Source: Glaciecola blandensis (GTDB lineage Bacteria > Pseudomonadota > Gammaproteobacteria > Enterobacterales > Alteromonadaceae). Taken from it: a DNA stretch of 64,000 nucleotides. The notes below the pieces were generated by a model that saw only the letters and a list, made by a program, of their open reading frames with translations, made no database searches and was not told the origin of the DNA. The DNA is taken from positions 806,001 through 870,000 of the forward strand of contig NZ_JAVRIE010000001.1 of assembly GCF_031846165.1 (NCBI RefSeq). The letters are read 5' to 3'. Below, in pieces: positions 45,473 to 54,765 of the stretch. Every line of letters begins with the position of its first letter. Positions within the stretch are counted from its first letter, which is position 1. The position numbers and the translations under genes are program-made.

Positions 45473-48358
45473 ATGCGAAAGCCCATTAGCATAGCTGTTT
45501 GTGCTGGTTTACTTGCTCTGTCCATTGGAACAAGTCAAGCTGGCTTATTGATGAAACCCACCTATAACCCTGATTTAGATTACCAAGCTGACATACTAAA
45601 AGGTACCTATGATGCTGCATTAACGCATCCTGATAGCATCCTCGGCTTCCCAGTTGGTCAACGCGTTGCAACGCCCTACCAGATTAACAAGTCCATTCAA
45701 ACTTGGCGCACTCAAACTGACAGAATGAAAGTTGTCGAGTACGCTCGCAGCCATGAAGATAGACCTTTGCACGCTGTGTTTATCTCTAGTCCAAGTAATC
45801 TAGCAAATATGGACGACATACTTGAAAAGCTAGACGCTCTGTCAGACCCGAGAAGAACGAGTGAGAGCGAAGCTAAAGAATTGATTAATGAGCTCCCAGC
45901 AATTGCTTGGATGGCCTACTCTATCCATGGGAATGAAACCTCTGGAGCCGATGCAGCACTGGCGTCAATTTATCACTACGCTGCCTCAGAGGATCCAAAA
46001 ATTCGTAAGATGCTAGACGATATGATTATCGTCATTGACCCAATAATGAATCCTGATGGTCGAGACCGTTTTGCGAAGTCTTTGGAGCAATATCGAGGAA
46101 CGGCACCCAATGTGGATGATCAAGCCCTACTGCATAGAGGAGATTGGCCATATGGACGTACTAATCACTACTTCTTTGATTTAAACAGAGACTTCTTCTA
46201 TCTCACCCAACCCGAAACGAAAGGTCGAGTAGCACTTATCAACAAATGGCGTCCTCAGTTAATGATAGACGGTCATGAAATGGGCCCTCAAGACACTTAC
46301 CTTATGGGCCCCCCTCGTCAACCTCTCAATTTTAATATCGCACCTAGCGTCCAGAAGTGGGCAAAAACATTTTCAATCGACCAAGGACAAGCCTTTGATA
46401 AAGAAGGCTGGCGTTACTACACTGGAGAATGGTTTGAAAATTGGTATCCAGGCTACTCAAATTACGCTGAATACCGTGGCTCCATGCACATCCTATACGA
46501 ACAATCTCGTATGGCTGAAGATGGCGTGAGACGACCTGAAGGAACTATTCAAACTTACAAAGAGTCAGTGCACCATCAATTTGTGAGTACCATCGCAAAC
46601 CTTGAATCTTTGCATAAATATAGCAAAGAGATGTATCAAGATTATTGGAAAGATAGAAAGTCATTAGTGGAAAAAGATAGTCCCTATGCTAATAGAACCT
46701 TCATCGTCAGCGCTAACAATAATCACACTCGTATGAATACGCTTGTCGAAAAATTATTAGCACAAGATATTGAAGTCTTCGTTGCGAATAAAGATTTTTC
46801 GGTGAAGAAAGCAACTAATCATCTAGGGCAGACCTTCAACACAACAGTGAGCAAAGGAAGTTTGGTCATTCCTAATCGTCAACCTGAAGCTAGGCTACTG
46901 GCGGCTATTATGGAGTTTGACGCTCAAATCTTACCGGAAACCGTTGAGGATGAACGTCAAAAAATTCTGCGTGAAGGTCGCTCTATTATGTACGACACTT
47001 CCGCTTGGAATTTAACGATGATGTATGGACTGGAAGCGTTAACGGTACCAGACCATATCACCAACAATATAGAACCATGGAAAGCGCAAGATAAAAATCA
47101 AACACTCGCGGCTAAAGATGCTATCGCATGGGCTGTTAATGGCGATGATGATGCGTCAGTTGGATTTGCTGCAAGATTAATGGAGCGCGGTGTGCAAGTG
47201 CGCGTTATTGACAAAGCAACTCAACTGGGCAAAGAAACCTTAGTTCGAGGTTCGGTTGTTGTCACTATTACTGACAACCCAAATACAAGTGACCTGATAG
47301 AATTAATCAATACCACCGCCAAAGAGACCAAGTTGTCGATACAAAATATCACGACAGGTTATGGTACGGGTGATCTTCCTGAATGGGGAGGCGATCATTT
47401 CCAATTGTTAACCAAACCTCAAATTGGCGTTATTGGTCAAGCTGGTACTAGCAGTAACGATGTTGGTGCAACGTGGTGGAGCATCGATACGCATTTGGGT
47501 ATTCGCCACTCACACCTCGACACTGCAGCTATCTCCAGAACTGACTTGCGTCGTTACAACGTTTTGGTCATGCCAAGCGCTTGGTCTGTCTCAGATAGCA
47601 CGGCAAAAGCGCTGAAGACTTGGGTTCAACAAGGTGGAACACTCATTACACATGAGGGTGCCACGCAAGCCTTAGCATCGAAAGATGGCACGACGGTAAA
47701 ACTGGTGAGCGACATATTCAAAGACGCTGAGAAGTTTGATATCGCTCTTCAGCGCAGATTATTAGCTGAAGAATCTGTCGACGATATGGAAGACTTGTTT
47801 GCCACGACTGTGAGTGAAGATGTGAGTTATCCTTGGGATGACGCCCCAAAACGTCTAAGCGAAGATGAACTGAAGAAACGTGATAAGTGGCAACAGTTGT
47901 TTATGCCAGCCGGTGCCATGGTTTCAGGTAGCGTTGATCAGGAACATTGGTTAAGTTTTGGAACGAACGAGCAACTGCCATTGCTTTATGGTCGTCAACC
48001 TGTGCTTGTCGTGCCAGAAAATGCTGAAGCTGTTGTCACTGTCGGCGTGTACAAAGATAAAAAGTCCACAAAAAAATCGAAAGACAAAGACGATGACAAA
48101 GCAAAAGCCATTGCATGGTACAGTTTGCCGCAAGACAAAGAGCTGCACGTGAGAATGAGTGGTTTACTTTGGCCAGAGGCAGCGCAACGTATTGCGAATT
48201 CGGCATACCTAACACGAGAACGTGTCGGTTCGGGGCAAATTATTATGTTTTCTGGTGAGCCTATATTCAGGGGGGCAACGCTAGGCACTAATCGCTTATT
48301 GCTCAACGCTATCGTATATGGGCCAGGCATGGGAACGAGAGCCAACATTGAGTTGTAA
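45473..48358 (+). CDS. Secreted M14-family zinc carboxypeptidase-like protein with C-terminal GATase1-like region
   Basis: The 961-residue protein is an exported metallopeptidase. It has a signal peptide (ending near TSQAG), then an M14 catalytic domain with zinc ligands in HGNETSG (His152, Glu155) and His268 in IDGHEMG, and the substrate-binding NPDGRDRF. The C-terminal half (about residues 650-750) resembles a class I glutamine amidotransferase-like or ThuA-like fold seen in some large M14 proteins. It carries a Lys/Asp-rich insertion near residues 860-878. It sits between fldA and fur, a position these genes do not usually share with a peptidase. Confidence 0.88.
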   Translation: MRKPISIAVCAGLLALSIGTSQAGLLMKPTYNPDLDYQADILKGTYDAALTHPDSILGFPVGQRVATPYQINKSIQTWRTQTDRMKVVEYARSHEDRPLHAVFISSPSNLANMDDILEKLDALSDPRRTSESEAKELINELPAIAWMAYSIHGNETSGADAALASIYHYAASEDPKIRKMLDDMIIVIDPIMNPDGRDRFAKSLEQYRGTAPNVDDQALLHRGDWPYGRTNHYFFDLNRDFFYLTQPETKGRVALINKWRPQLMIDGHEMGPQDTYLMGPPRQPLNFNIAPSVQKWAKTFSIDQGQAFDKEGWRYYTGEWFENWYPGYSNYAEYRGSMHILYEQSRMAEDGVRRPEGTIQTYKESVHHQFVSTIANLESLHKYSKEMYQDYWKDRKSLVEKDSPYANRTFIVSANNNHTRMNTLVEKLLAQDIEVFVANKDFSVKKATNHLGQTFNTTVSKGSLVIPNRQPEARLLAAIMEFDAQILPETVEDERQKILREGRSIMYDTSAWNLTMMYGLEALTVPDHITNNIEPWKAQDKNQTLAAKDAIAWAVNGDDDASVGFAARLMERGVQVRVIDKATQLGKETLVRGSVVVTITDNPNTSDLIELINTTAKETKLSIQNITTGYGTGDLPEWGGDHFQLLTKPQIGVIGQAGTSSNDVGATWWSIDTHLGIRHSHLDTAAISRTDLRRYNVLVMPSAWSVSDSTAKALKTWVQQGGTLITHEGATQALASKDGTTVKLVSDIFKDAEKFDIALQRRLLAEESVDDMEDLFATTVSEDVSYPWDDAPKRLSEDELKKRDKWQQLFMPAGAMVSGSVDQEHWLSFGTNEQLPLLYGRQPVLVVPENAEAVVTVGVYKDKKSTKKSKDKDDDKAKAIAWYSLPQDKELHVRMSGLLWPEAAQRIANSAYLTRERVGSGQIIMFSGEPIFRGATLGTNRLLLNAIVYGPGMGTRANIEL

Positions 48359-48372
48359 TTAACCCATCTAAC

Positions 48373-48417
48373 AAAAAGCCTCCGCCAAGTAGTACGTACT
48401 TATGCGGAGGCTTTTTT
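48373..48417. terminator. Bidirectional terminator between the M14 and chemoreceptor genes
   Basis: GCCTCCGC (48378-48385) and GCGGAGGC (48404-48411) form a strong stem with a smaller inner AAGTA/TACTT stem. A and T runs flank it on the two sides, fitting the convergent arrangement. Confidence 0.92.
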
Positions 48418-48484
48418 ATTTGCTGGCTTCAGTTTCTGTTAAGCCAGATATTATTTACAAAGTAAGAGTTTATTCATGACACCT

Positions 48485-50512
48485 TTATAAACTGAATTTT
48501 GAAACCGCGCTTTTCAAGGCGTTCATTTGTTCCCCTAACTGATGAGTCGCATTATTTGACTCTTGAGTACTTTGCGCACTATCTTTTGCCAAATCAACAA
48601 TACTTTGTAGGCTGCGGACAACATCATCTAACAAAGCATCTTGGCTTTGAGTATCATTAACAATTTGATTGTTAACGCTAGCTAAGCTTTCAATAATTCC
48701 TCGTATATCCCCTACTTGAATCGTCACTTTCTCAGATAACTCTACGCCCCGACTAACTTGCTCAGTACCTAAGTTTATCGCTTCAACGGCCTCACTGGCA
48801 TCTTGTTGCAAGGCGCCTATCATTTTCTCAATTTCTTCTGTTGATGCATGCGTCCGTGTTGCTAAGGTTCTAACCTCATCGGCAACAACCGCAAAACCTC
48901 GCCCTTGTTCACCCGCTCTCGCCGCCTCTATTGCAGCGTTAAGCGCTAACAGGTTGGTTTGTTCAGCAATGGTTTTGATGACATCTAAAATACTGCCAAT
49001 TTTGTTACTATTTTCACCCAATCGATGAATAATTTTTGCAGATTGTTCGGCTTGTATTGCCTGCTCATCAACCTGTCTACGGCTTTCTTGCACAAGCCCC
49101 ATGACGTCATCTGTCTGCGATATCGCCTGTGACATTTGCTGATTTGCAGCCGTAATTTGCTGGAGATTATTCAAACTAGTGTCTTTTACCTGCAAAGTAT
49201 TGATCGAAGTTTGACTAATTTGCTCCTGCTGAACCGCCACTTGCTGCAAGCTGCGATCTCCCATTTGAATACTTTTATCTGTGATCTCAGTCAGCACTTC
49301 TTCTTGTTCATGAATACTGCCAATAAGAGCGCGCAATGAATCGATTAATCGGTTCACGTTTTTTGACAACTCTGCGAATTCATCAAAACCTTCATCGTTC
49401 ATTCGCTGAGTCAAATTACCACTACTCAGTACCTTCAATCGTTTGTTCACAGACTTAAGTGGTTTTGCAATACTTCTGGTGGCAATAAGGGCAAGAATAA
49501 ACGTAGCACTAATCCCCAATAAGGAAACGACAACATTCTTAATTTCATTACTCAACACCGTGTTTAGGATATCTTCTTGTCCTTGTAATGTTGATGCATT
49601 GATATTTTCAGACAACACCAATAAAGATTCATTGGTAAGCAGAAGAGCGTCATTTGCAAGGTCATGATACTGCTGTATTGTTAGGTTTAAGCCCAGTCGT
49701 TTTCTGTGCATGGCGTAAACACCATCGTCAGACGAAAGTACTTCTTTCAACAGAGCGTATTGCTCATTGAACATGTCGACTAAGCCATCATTTTCGACAC
49801 CTTCAGCTAAGCGATTCAGATAGGTCGAATCCGCTTCAATATTGGCAATATTATAATCCAAATCGTCAATTGTTTGGGTGATAGTATCTTTCCTCTCAGC
49901 TCGCGACAGTTCTTGCATCAAGCTTAATACTAGCGTGAGTTTATTGTCGATGTTGTTACCCATACCAACCAAGGCTTCAAAATCTCGACCGTCGCCCTCA
50001 ACATAGCTAAGATCGAGCATTAGCGCACTCGCCTCGTCTGCAATGGCTAAAGCATTTTCACTTTCCACTGCGAGGACTTTTCTAAGCTCTATAATCGCGG
50101 CTAGATCGGCGAACATCAATTCACTTTGACGAATAAATTCAGTTGACGCTTTCACATTTGATTCAAGCAACGACTTATTTTCATCCGATACAAAGTTACG
50201 CAAAGATTCAATGCCAGTATTAAGTTCATCCACTAAGCTATCGAAATCGTTTTTAATTTGCTCAAGCGCTTGCGCGTCTTTTTCGTAAAAGGCTTTCAAA
50301 GACAAGTTAGAAAGAGAGAGAATTTCAGTGCGTACAGTGTTCATTGCTTTTTGCATTGGCATTTTTTCTTGAACAACCGTGTTCGCAGATTGTTTAATAT
50401 CTTGCAAACCAAAGTACGACATAAAGCTAGTCAAAAGTAACAACACAGCTAGGCCGCTGAAGCCGAGGATCATTTTACGAACAACGGTGAGTTGTCGCAT
50501 CATATTAGCCAT
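48485..50512 (-). CDS. Methyl-accepting chemotaxis protein
   Basis: This 675-residue transmembrane receptor controls CheA and flagellar or related behaviour. It has an N-terminal helix (ILGFSGLAVLLLLTSFM) and a long helical periplasmic sensor region of about 280 residues without a recognisable Cache domain. A second membrane helix (VVSLLGISATFILALIA), a HAMP domain and the MCP signalling hairpin (LALNAAIEAARAGEQGRGF) follow. Methylation-type Gln/Glu heptads flank the hairpin. The ligand is unknown. It ends at the terminator shared with the M14 gene. Confidence 0.93.
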   Translation of the reverse strand: MANMMRQLTVVRKMILGFSGLAVLLLLTSFMSYFGLQDIKQSANTVVQEKMPMQKAMNTVRTEILSLSNLSLKAFYEKDAQALEQIKNDFDSLVDELNTGIESLRNFVSDENKSLLESNVKASTEFIRQSELMFADLAAIIELRKVLAVESENALAIADEASALMLDLSYVEGDGRDFEALVGMGNNIDNKLTLVLSLMQELSRAERKDTITQTIDDLDYNIANIEADSTYLNRLAEGVENDGLVDMFNEQYALLKEVLSSDDGVYAMHRKRLGLNLTIQQYHDLANDALLLTNESLLVLSENINASTLQGQEDILNTVLSNEIKNVVVSLLGISATFILALIATRSIAKPLKSVNKRLKVLSSGNLTQRMNDEGFDEFAELSKNVNRLIDSLRALIGSIHEQEEVLTEITDKSIQMGDRSLQQVAVQQEQISQTSINTLQVKDTSLNNLQQITAANQQMSQAISQTDDVMGLVQESRRQVDEQAIQAEQSAKIIHRLGENSNKIGSILDVIKTIAEQTNLLALNAAIEAARAGEQGRGFAVVADEVRTLATRTHASTEEIEKMIGALQQDASEAVEAINLGTEQVSRGVELSEKVTIQVGDIRGIIESLASVNNQIVNDTQSQDALLDDVVRSLQSIVDLAKDSAQSTQESNNATHQLGEQMNALKSAVSKFSL

Positions 50513-50672
50513 GCATCACTCCTGAAATGTAAATTCTTCATATCAATCAATACGACCTCATATTTCTAAACGCTGATTGAGTTAAATTTCCATATCTTGA
50601 GTAACTATCCGTATTTTTTATCAACAATTTAATTTCTTTTAAACATTATATTATAAATATTACGGCAGATAC

Positions 50673-50700
50673 TGTTAAATCTTTACAAGTCACCTATAAT
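50673..50700 (+). promoter_or_regulatory. Probable sigma-70 promoter of fur
   Basis: TATAAT (50695-50700) matches the -10 consensus. TGTTAA (50673-50678), 16 bases upstream, serves as a weak -35. It lies 30 bases before the fur start codon. No clear Fur box was identified by eye. Confidence 0.5.
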
Positions 50701-50730
50701 ATATTTCAAGTTTTTACGGCGAAGTATCTC

Positions 50731-51162
50731 ATGGACCAAAATAAAGAATTAAAAAAAGCAGGACTAAAAGTAACACTTCCACGTTTGAAGATATTGGAAA
50801 TACTACAAGAGCCGCAAAATCAGCACATTAGCGCTGAAGATGTTTACAAAATATTGATCGATCAAGGTGAAGAAATCGGCCTTGCAACTGTATACAGAGT
50901 CCTAAACCAATTTGATGATGCTGGCTTACTGAATCGCCACCACTTTGAAGGTGGAAAGTCGGTTTTTGAAATCAGCCACAAGGAACACCATGACCACTTA
51001 GTTTGCCTAACTTGTGGCAAAGTCTTCGAGTTTGAAGATGATGTTATAGAGAAAAGGCAAGACGAAATTGCTGCACAGAATAATATGAAGCTGACGAATC
51101 ACAGCTTATATCTTTATGGTGAGTGTAAAAAAGTGAATTGTGAGAACGAAGACTCAGAATAA
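50731..51162 (+). CDS. fur: Ferric uptake regulator
   Basis: Fur represses iron-uptake genes when bound to Fe(II). The 143-residue protein has the winged-helix DNA-binding segment AEDVYKILIDQGEEIGLATVYR (seen as EIGLATVYRVLNQFDDAGL), the His cluster HKEHHDHLVC and the zinc-binding CLTCG. The usual C-terminal CKKVNC region follows. Separation from fldA by the M14 and chemoreceptor genes is notable because fldA and fur are adjacent in E. coli. Confidence 0.96.
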   Translation: MDQNKELKKAGLKVTLPRLKILEILQEPQNQHISAEDVYKILIDQGEEIGLATVYRVLNQFDDAGLLNRHHFEGGKSVFEISHKEHHDHLVCLTCGKVFEFEDDVIEKRQDEIAAQNNMKLTNHSLYLYGECKKVNCENEDSE

Positions 51163-51180
51163 ACTACTCTATGAGCAAAG

Positions 51181-51222
51181 ACTGGCCACCGCGGTTATAT
51201 TCAAGGTTCGTAGCCAGTTTTT
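51181..51222 (+). terminator. Weak terminator candidate after fur
   Basis: ACTGGC (51181-51186) pairs with GCCAGT (51213-51218), followed by TTTTTA. The 26-base loop, with a small CCGCGG palindrome inside, makes it weaker than the other terminators listed. Confidence 0.4.
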
Positions 51223-51234
51223 AGCTCAGTAATG

Positions 51235-52092
51235 CTAACAGTTGAACTTGTGTTTGTTGTAGGCTTCTTGCGCTTCTCGCCATATTTTTCCTGGCTCTCC
51301 ATTACCCACTTTTTTATCATCAATACTGAGTACGGGCCCAAGTTCTTTGCTAGAGCTCGTTATCCAAACTTCATCTGCTTCATTCAATTCATCAAGGCTG
51401 ACGACTCTCTCATCAACAGGCAATGAGGTATATTTATGGATAGCGTCAATGGCAATTCGCCTTGTAATCCCAGGAAGCAAGTGATTGTCTAAGGGAGGTG
51501 TTGCAATTCGACCATCTTTAACGATAAAAACATTACACGCGGCAGCCTCTGTAACCTCATTTTGCTGATTGTAGAGAATCACCTCATCCTTTCCTGCTTC
51601 TTGTCCCTGCTGAAAATGCATCACATTGCCTAACAAAGAAGTGGACTTAATATGGCAACGCTGCCAACGTAAGTCTTCAGCCAATGTCACATGGTAGGTT
51701 TTAGTATGCTTGGATTGTAAGTCTTGACTCGGTGCAATGTCGAAAGCATAAGCAAACACAGTCGGCTGAATACCTTTTGGGTAGGCATGAAAACGCTTTT
51801 TGTCAGCCCCACGACTAATATGGATATACACAGCTTGTGAATCTGAGTCGGTTTGTTTTACCAAGTCACCAATAACCTTACGCCATTGTGCCTCATCAGC
51901 CTGATATTCTATGCCAACTGCCTTTAGGCCTTCATTCATGCGGGCAAGATGCAGACCTAAGCCAACCGGCTTAGTAGAATAAGTGGGTATCACTTCGTAA
52001 ATGCCGTCGCCAAATAAAAAGCCTCGATCCATAGGTGAAATGCTGGCCTTATCAGCATCGACAAAATCGCCATTCAAAAACACTTTGTGCAT
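51235..52092 (-). CDS. dat: D-amino acid aminotransferase (class IV)
   Basis: This PLP enzyme of fold type IV probably interconverts D-alanine and other D-amino acids with 2-oxoacids. The 285-residue protein has the D-alanine transaminase start HKVFLNGDFVDADKASISP, DRGFLFGDGIYEVIP and the PLP lysine in RCHIKSTSLLGNV. NEVTEAAACNVF matches the class IV signature. The start is ATG at 52092 with AGGAG 8 bases upstream; the GTG two codons earlier has no room for a ribosome-binding site. It lies 43 bases after pxpC, so it may belong to the 5-oxoprolinase operon. Branched-chain transaminase is a less likely alternative. Confidence 0.85.
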   Translation of the reverse strand: MHKVFLNGDFVDADKASISPMDRGFLFGDGIYEVIPTYSTKPVGLGLHLARMNEGLKAVGIEYQADEAQWRKVIGDLVKQTDSDSQAVYIHISRGADKKRFHAYPKGIQPTVFAYAFDIAPSQDLQSKHTKTYHVTLAEDLRWQRCHIKSTSLLGNVMHFQQGQEAGKDEVILYNQQNEVTEAAACNVFIVKDGRIATPPLDNHLLPGITRRIAIDAIHKYTSLPVDERVVSLDELNEADEVWITSSSKELGPVLSIDDKKVGNGEPGKIWREAQEAYNKHKFNC

Positions 52093-52135
52093 ATCCACTC
52101 TCCTGTCATCACAAGGTACTGCTTATAGTCAAAAC

Positions 52136-53104
52136 TTAACTCAAACCAAAACAACGCTGAAACTTATCATGACGTAGTAATAGCATTTCACGCGCTGTAT
52201 CAACATCACATTCAACAAACTGAACATGGGTGCCAGCTTGGCATTGAGCTAAGATGGGTATATCGGCGGATATTACACTACCGATTTTTGGATAACCACC
52301 AATCGTCTGTCTTTCGTGAAGCATAATTATCGCTTGCCCGTTTGGCGTCACTTGGATCGCACCCTTACTGATCCCTTCAGAGTACATTGTTACTTTGCCA
52401 ATATCGATAGGTAAGCCTTTGAGCTTCACCCCCATGCTACTAATGTGATGAGTGACCTCATGTTTCTGCCCTTTGAAAAGAGCGACTTGTGTGTGTGTAA
52501 ACTCTGAATATTGGTAACCTGGCACAAATCGAACAACGACACACCTTGATATCGGCGTCATTATGCCATCCAGCGCCTTCTGATTAGGAGATTCGTTTAA
52601 TATTGACACATAACTTAGCTGCTCTGGTTCAAGGTGACGATTAGCGAGTTCAATACACTGCATGGCTTTAAGGCCAACACCATTATTTTCACTGCCCCCC
52701 AACCTTTCTCGTTCCACCGCGCAAACAGAGTTTAGGTGTAAGGGAGAGACGACCTCATGGCTAAGTGCTAGGTATGAATATAGACCAGCACGTGGCGCAC
52801 TGACGCGAACATATTGGCCAGCGTGAACAGACACAATTTGATTGATAGTGTAGTGCTTGTCATCAATATATAAGTCGCAATCAGCCCCAGTCAAAGTGAG
52901 CAGCATATCTTGTTCTATTTTAAGCTCAAGGCCACCAAACATTATTTCTATCGCTACAGCATCGGGGGCATTTCTCAATAACAAATTCGCAAGTTTATAG
53001 CTATTTTGATCTGCAGGACCTGACTGGCAATAGCCCATATGTTGCAATCCTCTCCGGCCCAAATCAATTAGCTTTGATTTAAACCCTGCATTGATCACTC
53101 GCAT
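52136..53104 (-). CDS. pxpC: 5-oxoprolinase subunit C (biotin-dependent carboxyltransferase-like)
   Basis: PxpC with PxpA and PxpB forms the ATP-dependent 5-oxoprolinase that opens pyroglutamate to glutamate. The 322-residue protein shows the family pattern: IDLGRRGLQHMGYCQSGPAD near the N-terminus, LTLTGADCDLYID, and GGYPKIGSVISADIPILAQ near the C-terminus. It overlaps pxpB by 10 bases. The order pxpA-pxpB-pxpC is standard. Confidence 0.93.
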   Translation of the reverse strand: MRVINAGFKSKLIDLGRRGLQHMGYCQSGPADQNSYKLANLLLRNAPDAVAIEIMFGGLELKIEQDMLLTLTGADCDLYIDDKHYTINQIVSVHAGQYVRVSAPRAGLYSYLALSHEVVSPLHLNSVCAVERERLGGSENNGVGLKAMQCIELANRHLEPEQLSYVSILNESPNQKALDGIMTPISRCVVVRFVPGYQYSEFTHTQVALFKGQKHEVTHHISSMGVKLKGLPIDIGKVTMYSEGISKGAIQVTPNGQAIIMLHERQTIGGYPKIGSVISADIPILAQCQAGTHVQFVECDVDTAREMLLLRHDKFQRCFGLS

Positions 53105-53940
53105 TTTGAAGCCTGCTCAGAACACATTTTCAGATACTCCTTGGCACTTATCTCATAAAACTGAATGCGATCTCCTACCTGTAAAAGCGATGCTTTTTCA
53201 GGGTTTTCAGATATGAGACTAATAGGAGTATAACCAAGAATATGCCAGCCACCAGGGGATTCAATAGGGTAAATGGCTGTCTGTTTATCTGCGATCGCTA
53301 CAGCGCCGGATGGAACACGAGCCCTCGGCTGCGATAAGCGAGGAATTTGAATTGACTCATCAATCTCCCCCAAATAAGCAAAACCAGGTAAGAAGCCCGT
53401 GGCAAAGACTTGCAGTTGCGACGTACAGTGTGTCGCTATGACTTCTTTGCAGGTTAATGACGTTTCTTGTGACACTTTTTCGAGATCACTAGGCAAATCC
53501 AATAGTTCATAACAAACCGGTATGCGATGTGCCTTGTTGCAAGCTACGTCAATTGCCCCGCCCTGTAGCGCTTTCAAATCATCGGAAACAGCATGAATGA
53601 AACTTGCCTCAGATAAACAACTTTTAACAAATGCACGCGCTTCATACAGATCGGCTTCAAGCAGATCAAACTCTAAAAACAAACTTTTATAAGACGGAAT
53701 GTACTCAAGTAAATAGGATGGACGTCGCTGTAATATCGCCCTACTTAACTGTTTGATAACGTGGTTCGCCAACAATAATTCATCCAAATCGGCATATACG
53801 ATCAGAGCACAATCACTTGCAATGCAGATACGTAAGTGAATGGTTTGCTTACCCGTTTCGCCAGAGGGCAAGCGCAGTTCCAACAAACTCTCTTCTTTGC
53901 TTTGCTTAACCTGGTATAAAGTGGGCGCGTCTTCAGTCAT
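53095..53940 (-). CDS. pxpB: 5-oxoprolinase subunit B (KipI-like)
   Basis: This is the second subunit of 5-oxoprolinase, of the KipI family. The 281-residue protein has the conserved GFLPGFAYLGEIDE segment and IESPGGWHILGYTP near the C-terminus, as in KipI/PxpB. The N-terminal roughly 70 residues look less conserved and more charged than usual, making it somewhat longer than typical KipI proteins. It starts with a four-base overlap of the pxpA stop codon. Confidence 0.9.
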   Translation of the reverse strand: MTEDAPTLYQVKQSKEESLLELRLPSGETGKQTIHLRICIASDCALIVYADLDELLLANHVIKQLSRAILQRRPSYLLEYIPSYKSLFLEFDLLEADLYEARAFVKSCLSEASFIHAVSDDLKALQGGAIDVACNKAHRIPVCYELLDLPSDLEKVSQETSLTCKEVIATHCTSQLQVFATGFLPGFAYLGEIDESIQIPRLSQPRARVPSGAVAIADKQTAIYPIESPGGWHILGYTPISLISENPEKASLLQVGDRIQFYEISAKEYLKMCSEQASKCE

Positions 53941-54677
53941 TTTTTACCTTGGCAAAGTAGGTGCAACCTGATTTTCTTCACTAACTCAAGGGCGTCTTGA
54001 TTATCACCGTGTACACAAAGTGTGTCTGCCTGCACCGAAAGTGTGCTGCCATCATCAGCAAGCACCTGACCTGAATCAATCAAGGTAAGTGCCTGTGCAA
54101 AAGCTTTTGCCTCACTCAACACCGCTCCGGCTTTACTCCTTGGGGTCAACAGTCCGTTTTTTTGATAAAGACGATCAGTAAAGGCTTCGAATATCACGCT
54201 TAGGCCGAATTCTTTTGCTTCGTCTCTAATTTTTTCATTATTTGGACTGGCCTGAAGCATTACCGGCAACACAGTATGGAAAGATGAGATGGCTTTAAAC
54301 ACACTCTGTCTGCAGGCCTTATCTGTCATCAAGTCATTGTATAAAGCGCCATGAGGTTTCACATAACTAATATGTGTTTTTTGACAACGAGCCAAGCCAT
54401 CGAGAGTCGCTAATTGACCTTGAATTGTGGCCACTAAATCTACTTCAGACATTTGCATACTGCGCCTGCCGAACCCTTGCATATCTGGATATGATGGATG
54501 CGCGCCAATTTGCACATTGTTTGCGAGGGCCGAAGTTATTGCCTTTTGCATGCTGAGCGCATCTCCAGCATGGCCACCACAAGCAATATTAGCCATATCT
54601 ATCAATGGCATAATTGAAGCGTCATGTTGCATCACCCACGCACCAAAACTTTCACCTAAATCTGCATTTAATTTCAT
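53937..54677 (-). CDS. pxpA: 5-oxoprolinase subunit A (LamB/YcsF family)
   Basis: PxpA is the LamB/YcsF-type subunit of 5-oxoprolinase. The 246-residue protein has the start LNADLGESFGAWVMQHDAS, NIACGGHAGDALSMQKAI, GAHPSYPDMQGFGRR and KPHGALYNDL, which are diagnostic. It heads the pxpABC-dat operon. Gamma-glutamyltransferase and proteolysis can generate pyroglutamate, so the operon likely recovers glutamate from it. Confidence 0.95.
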   Translation of the reverse strand: MKLNADLGESFGAWVMQHDASIMPLIDMANIACGGHAGDALSMQKAITSALANNVQIGAHPSYPDMQGFGRRSMQMSEVDLVATIQGQLATLDGLARCQKTHISYVKPHGALYNDLMTDKACRQSVFKAISSFHTVLPVMLQASPNNEKIRDEAKEFGLSVIFEAFTDRLYQKNGLLTPRSKAGAVLSEAKAFAQALTLIDSGQVLADDGSTLSVQADTLCVHGDNQDALELVKKIRLHLLCQGKK

Positions 54678-54765
54678 GAATTCCTAGCGATACATCACGT
54701 TTAAAAACACTTAGCTGTTATACTACCCGTAAGTTCAGCTCACGTCATGTATGAGAGAAAAGTAA

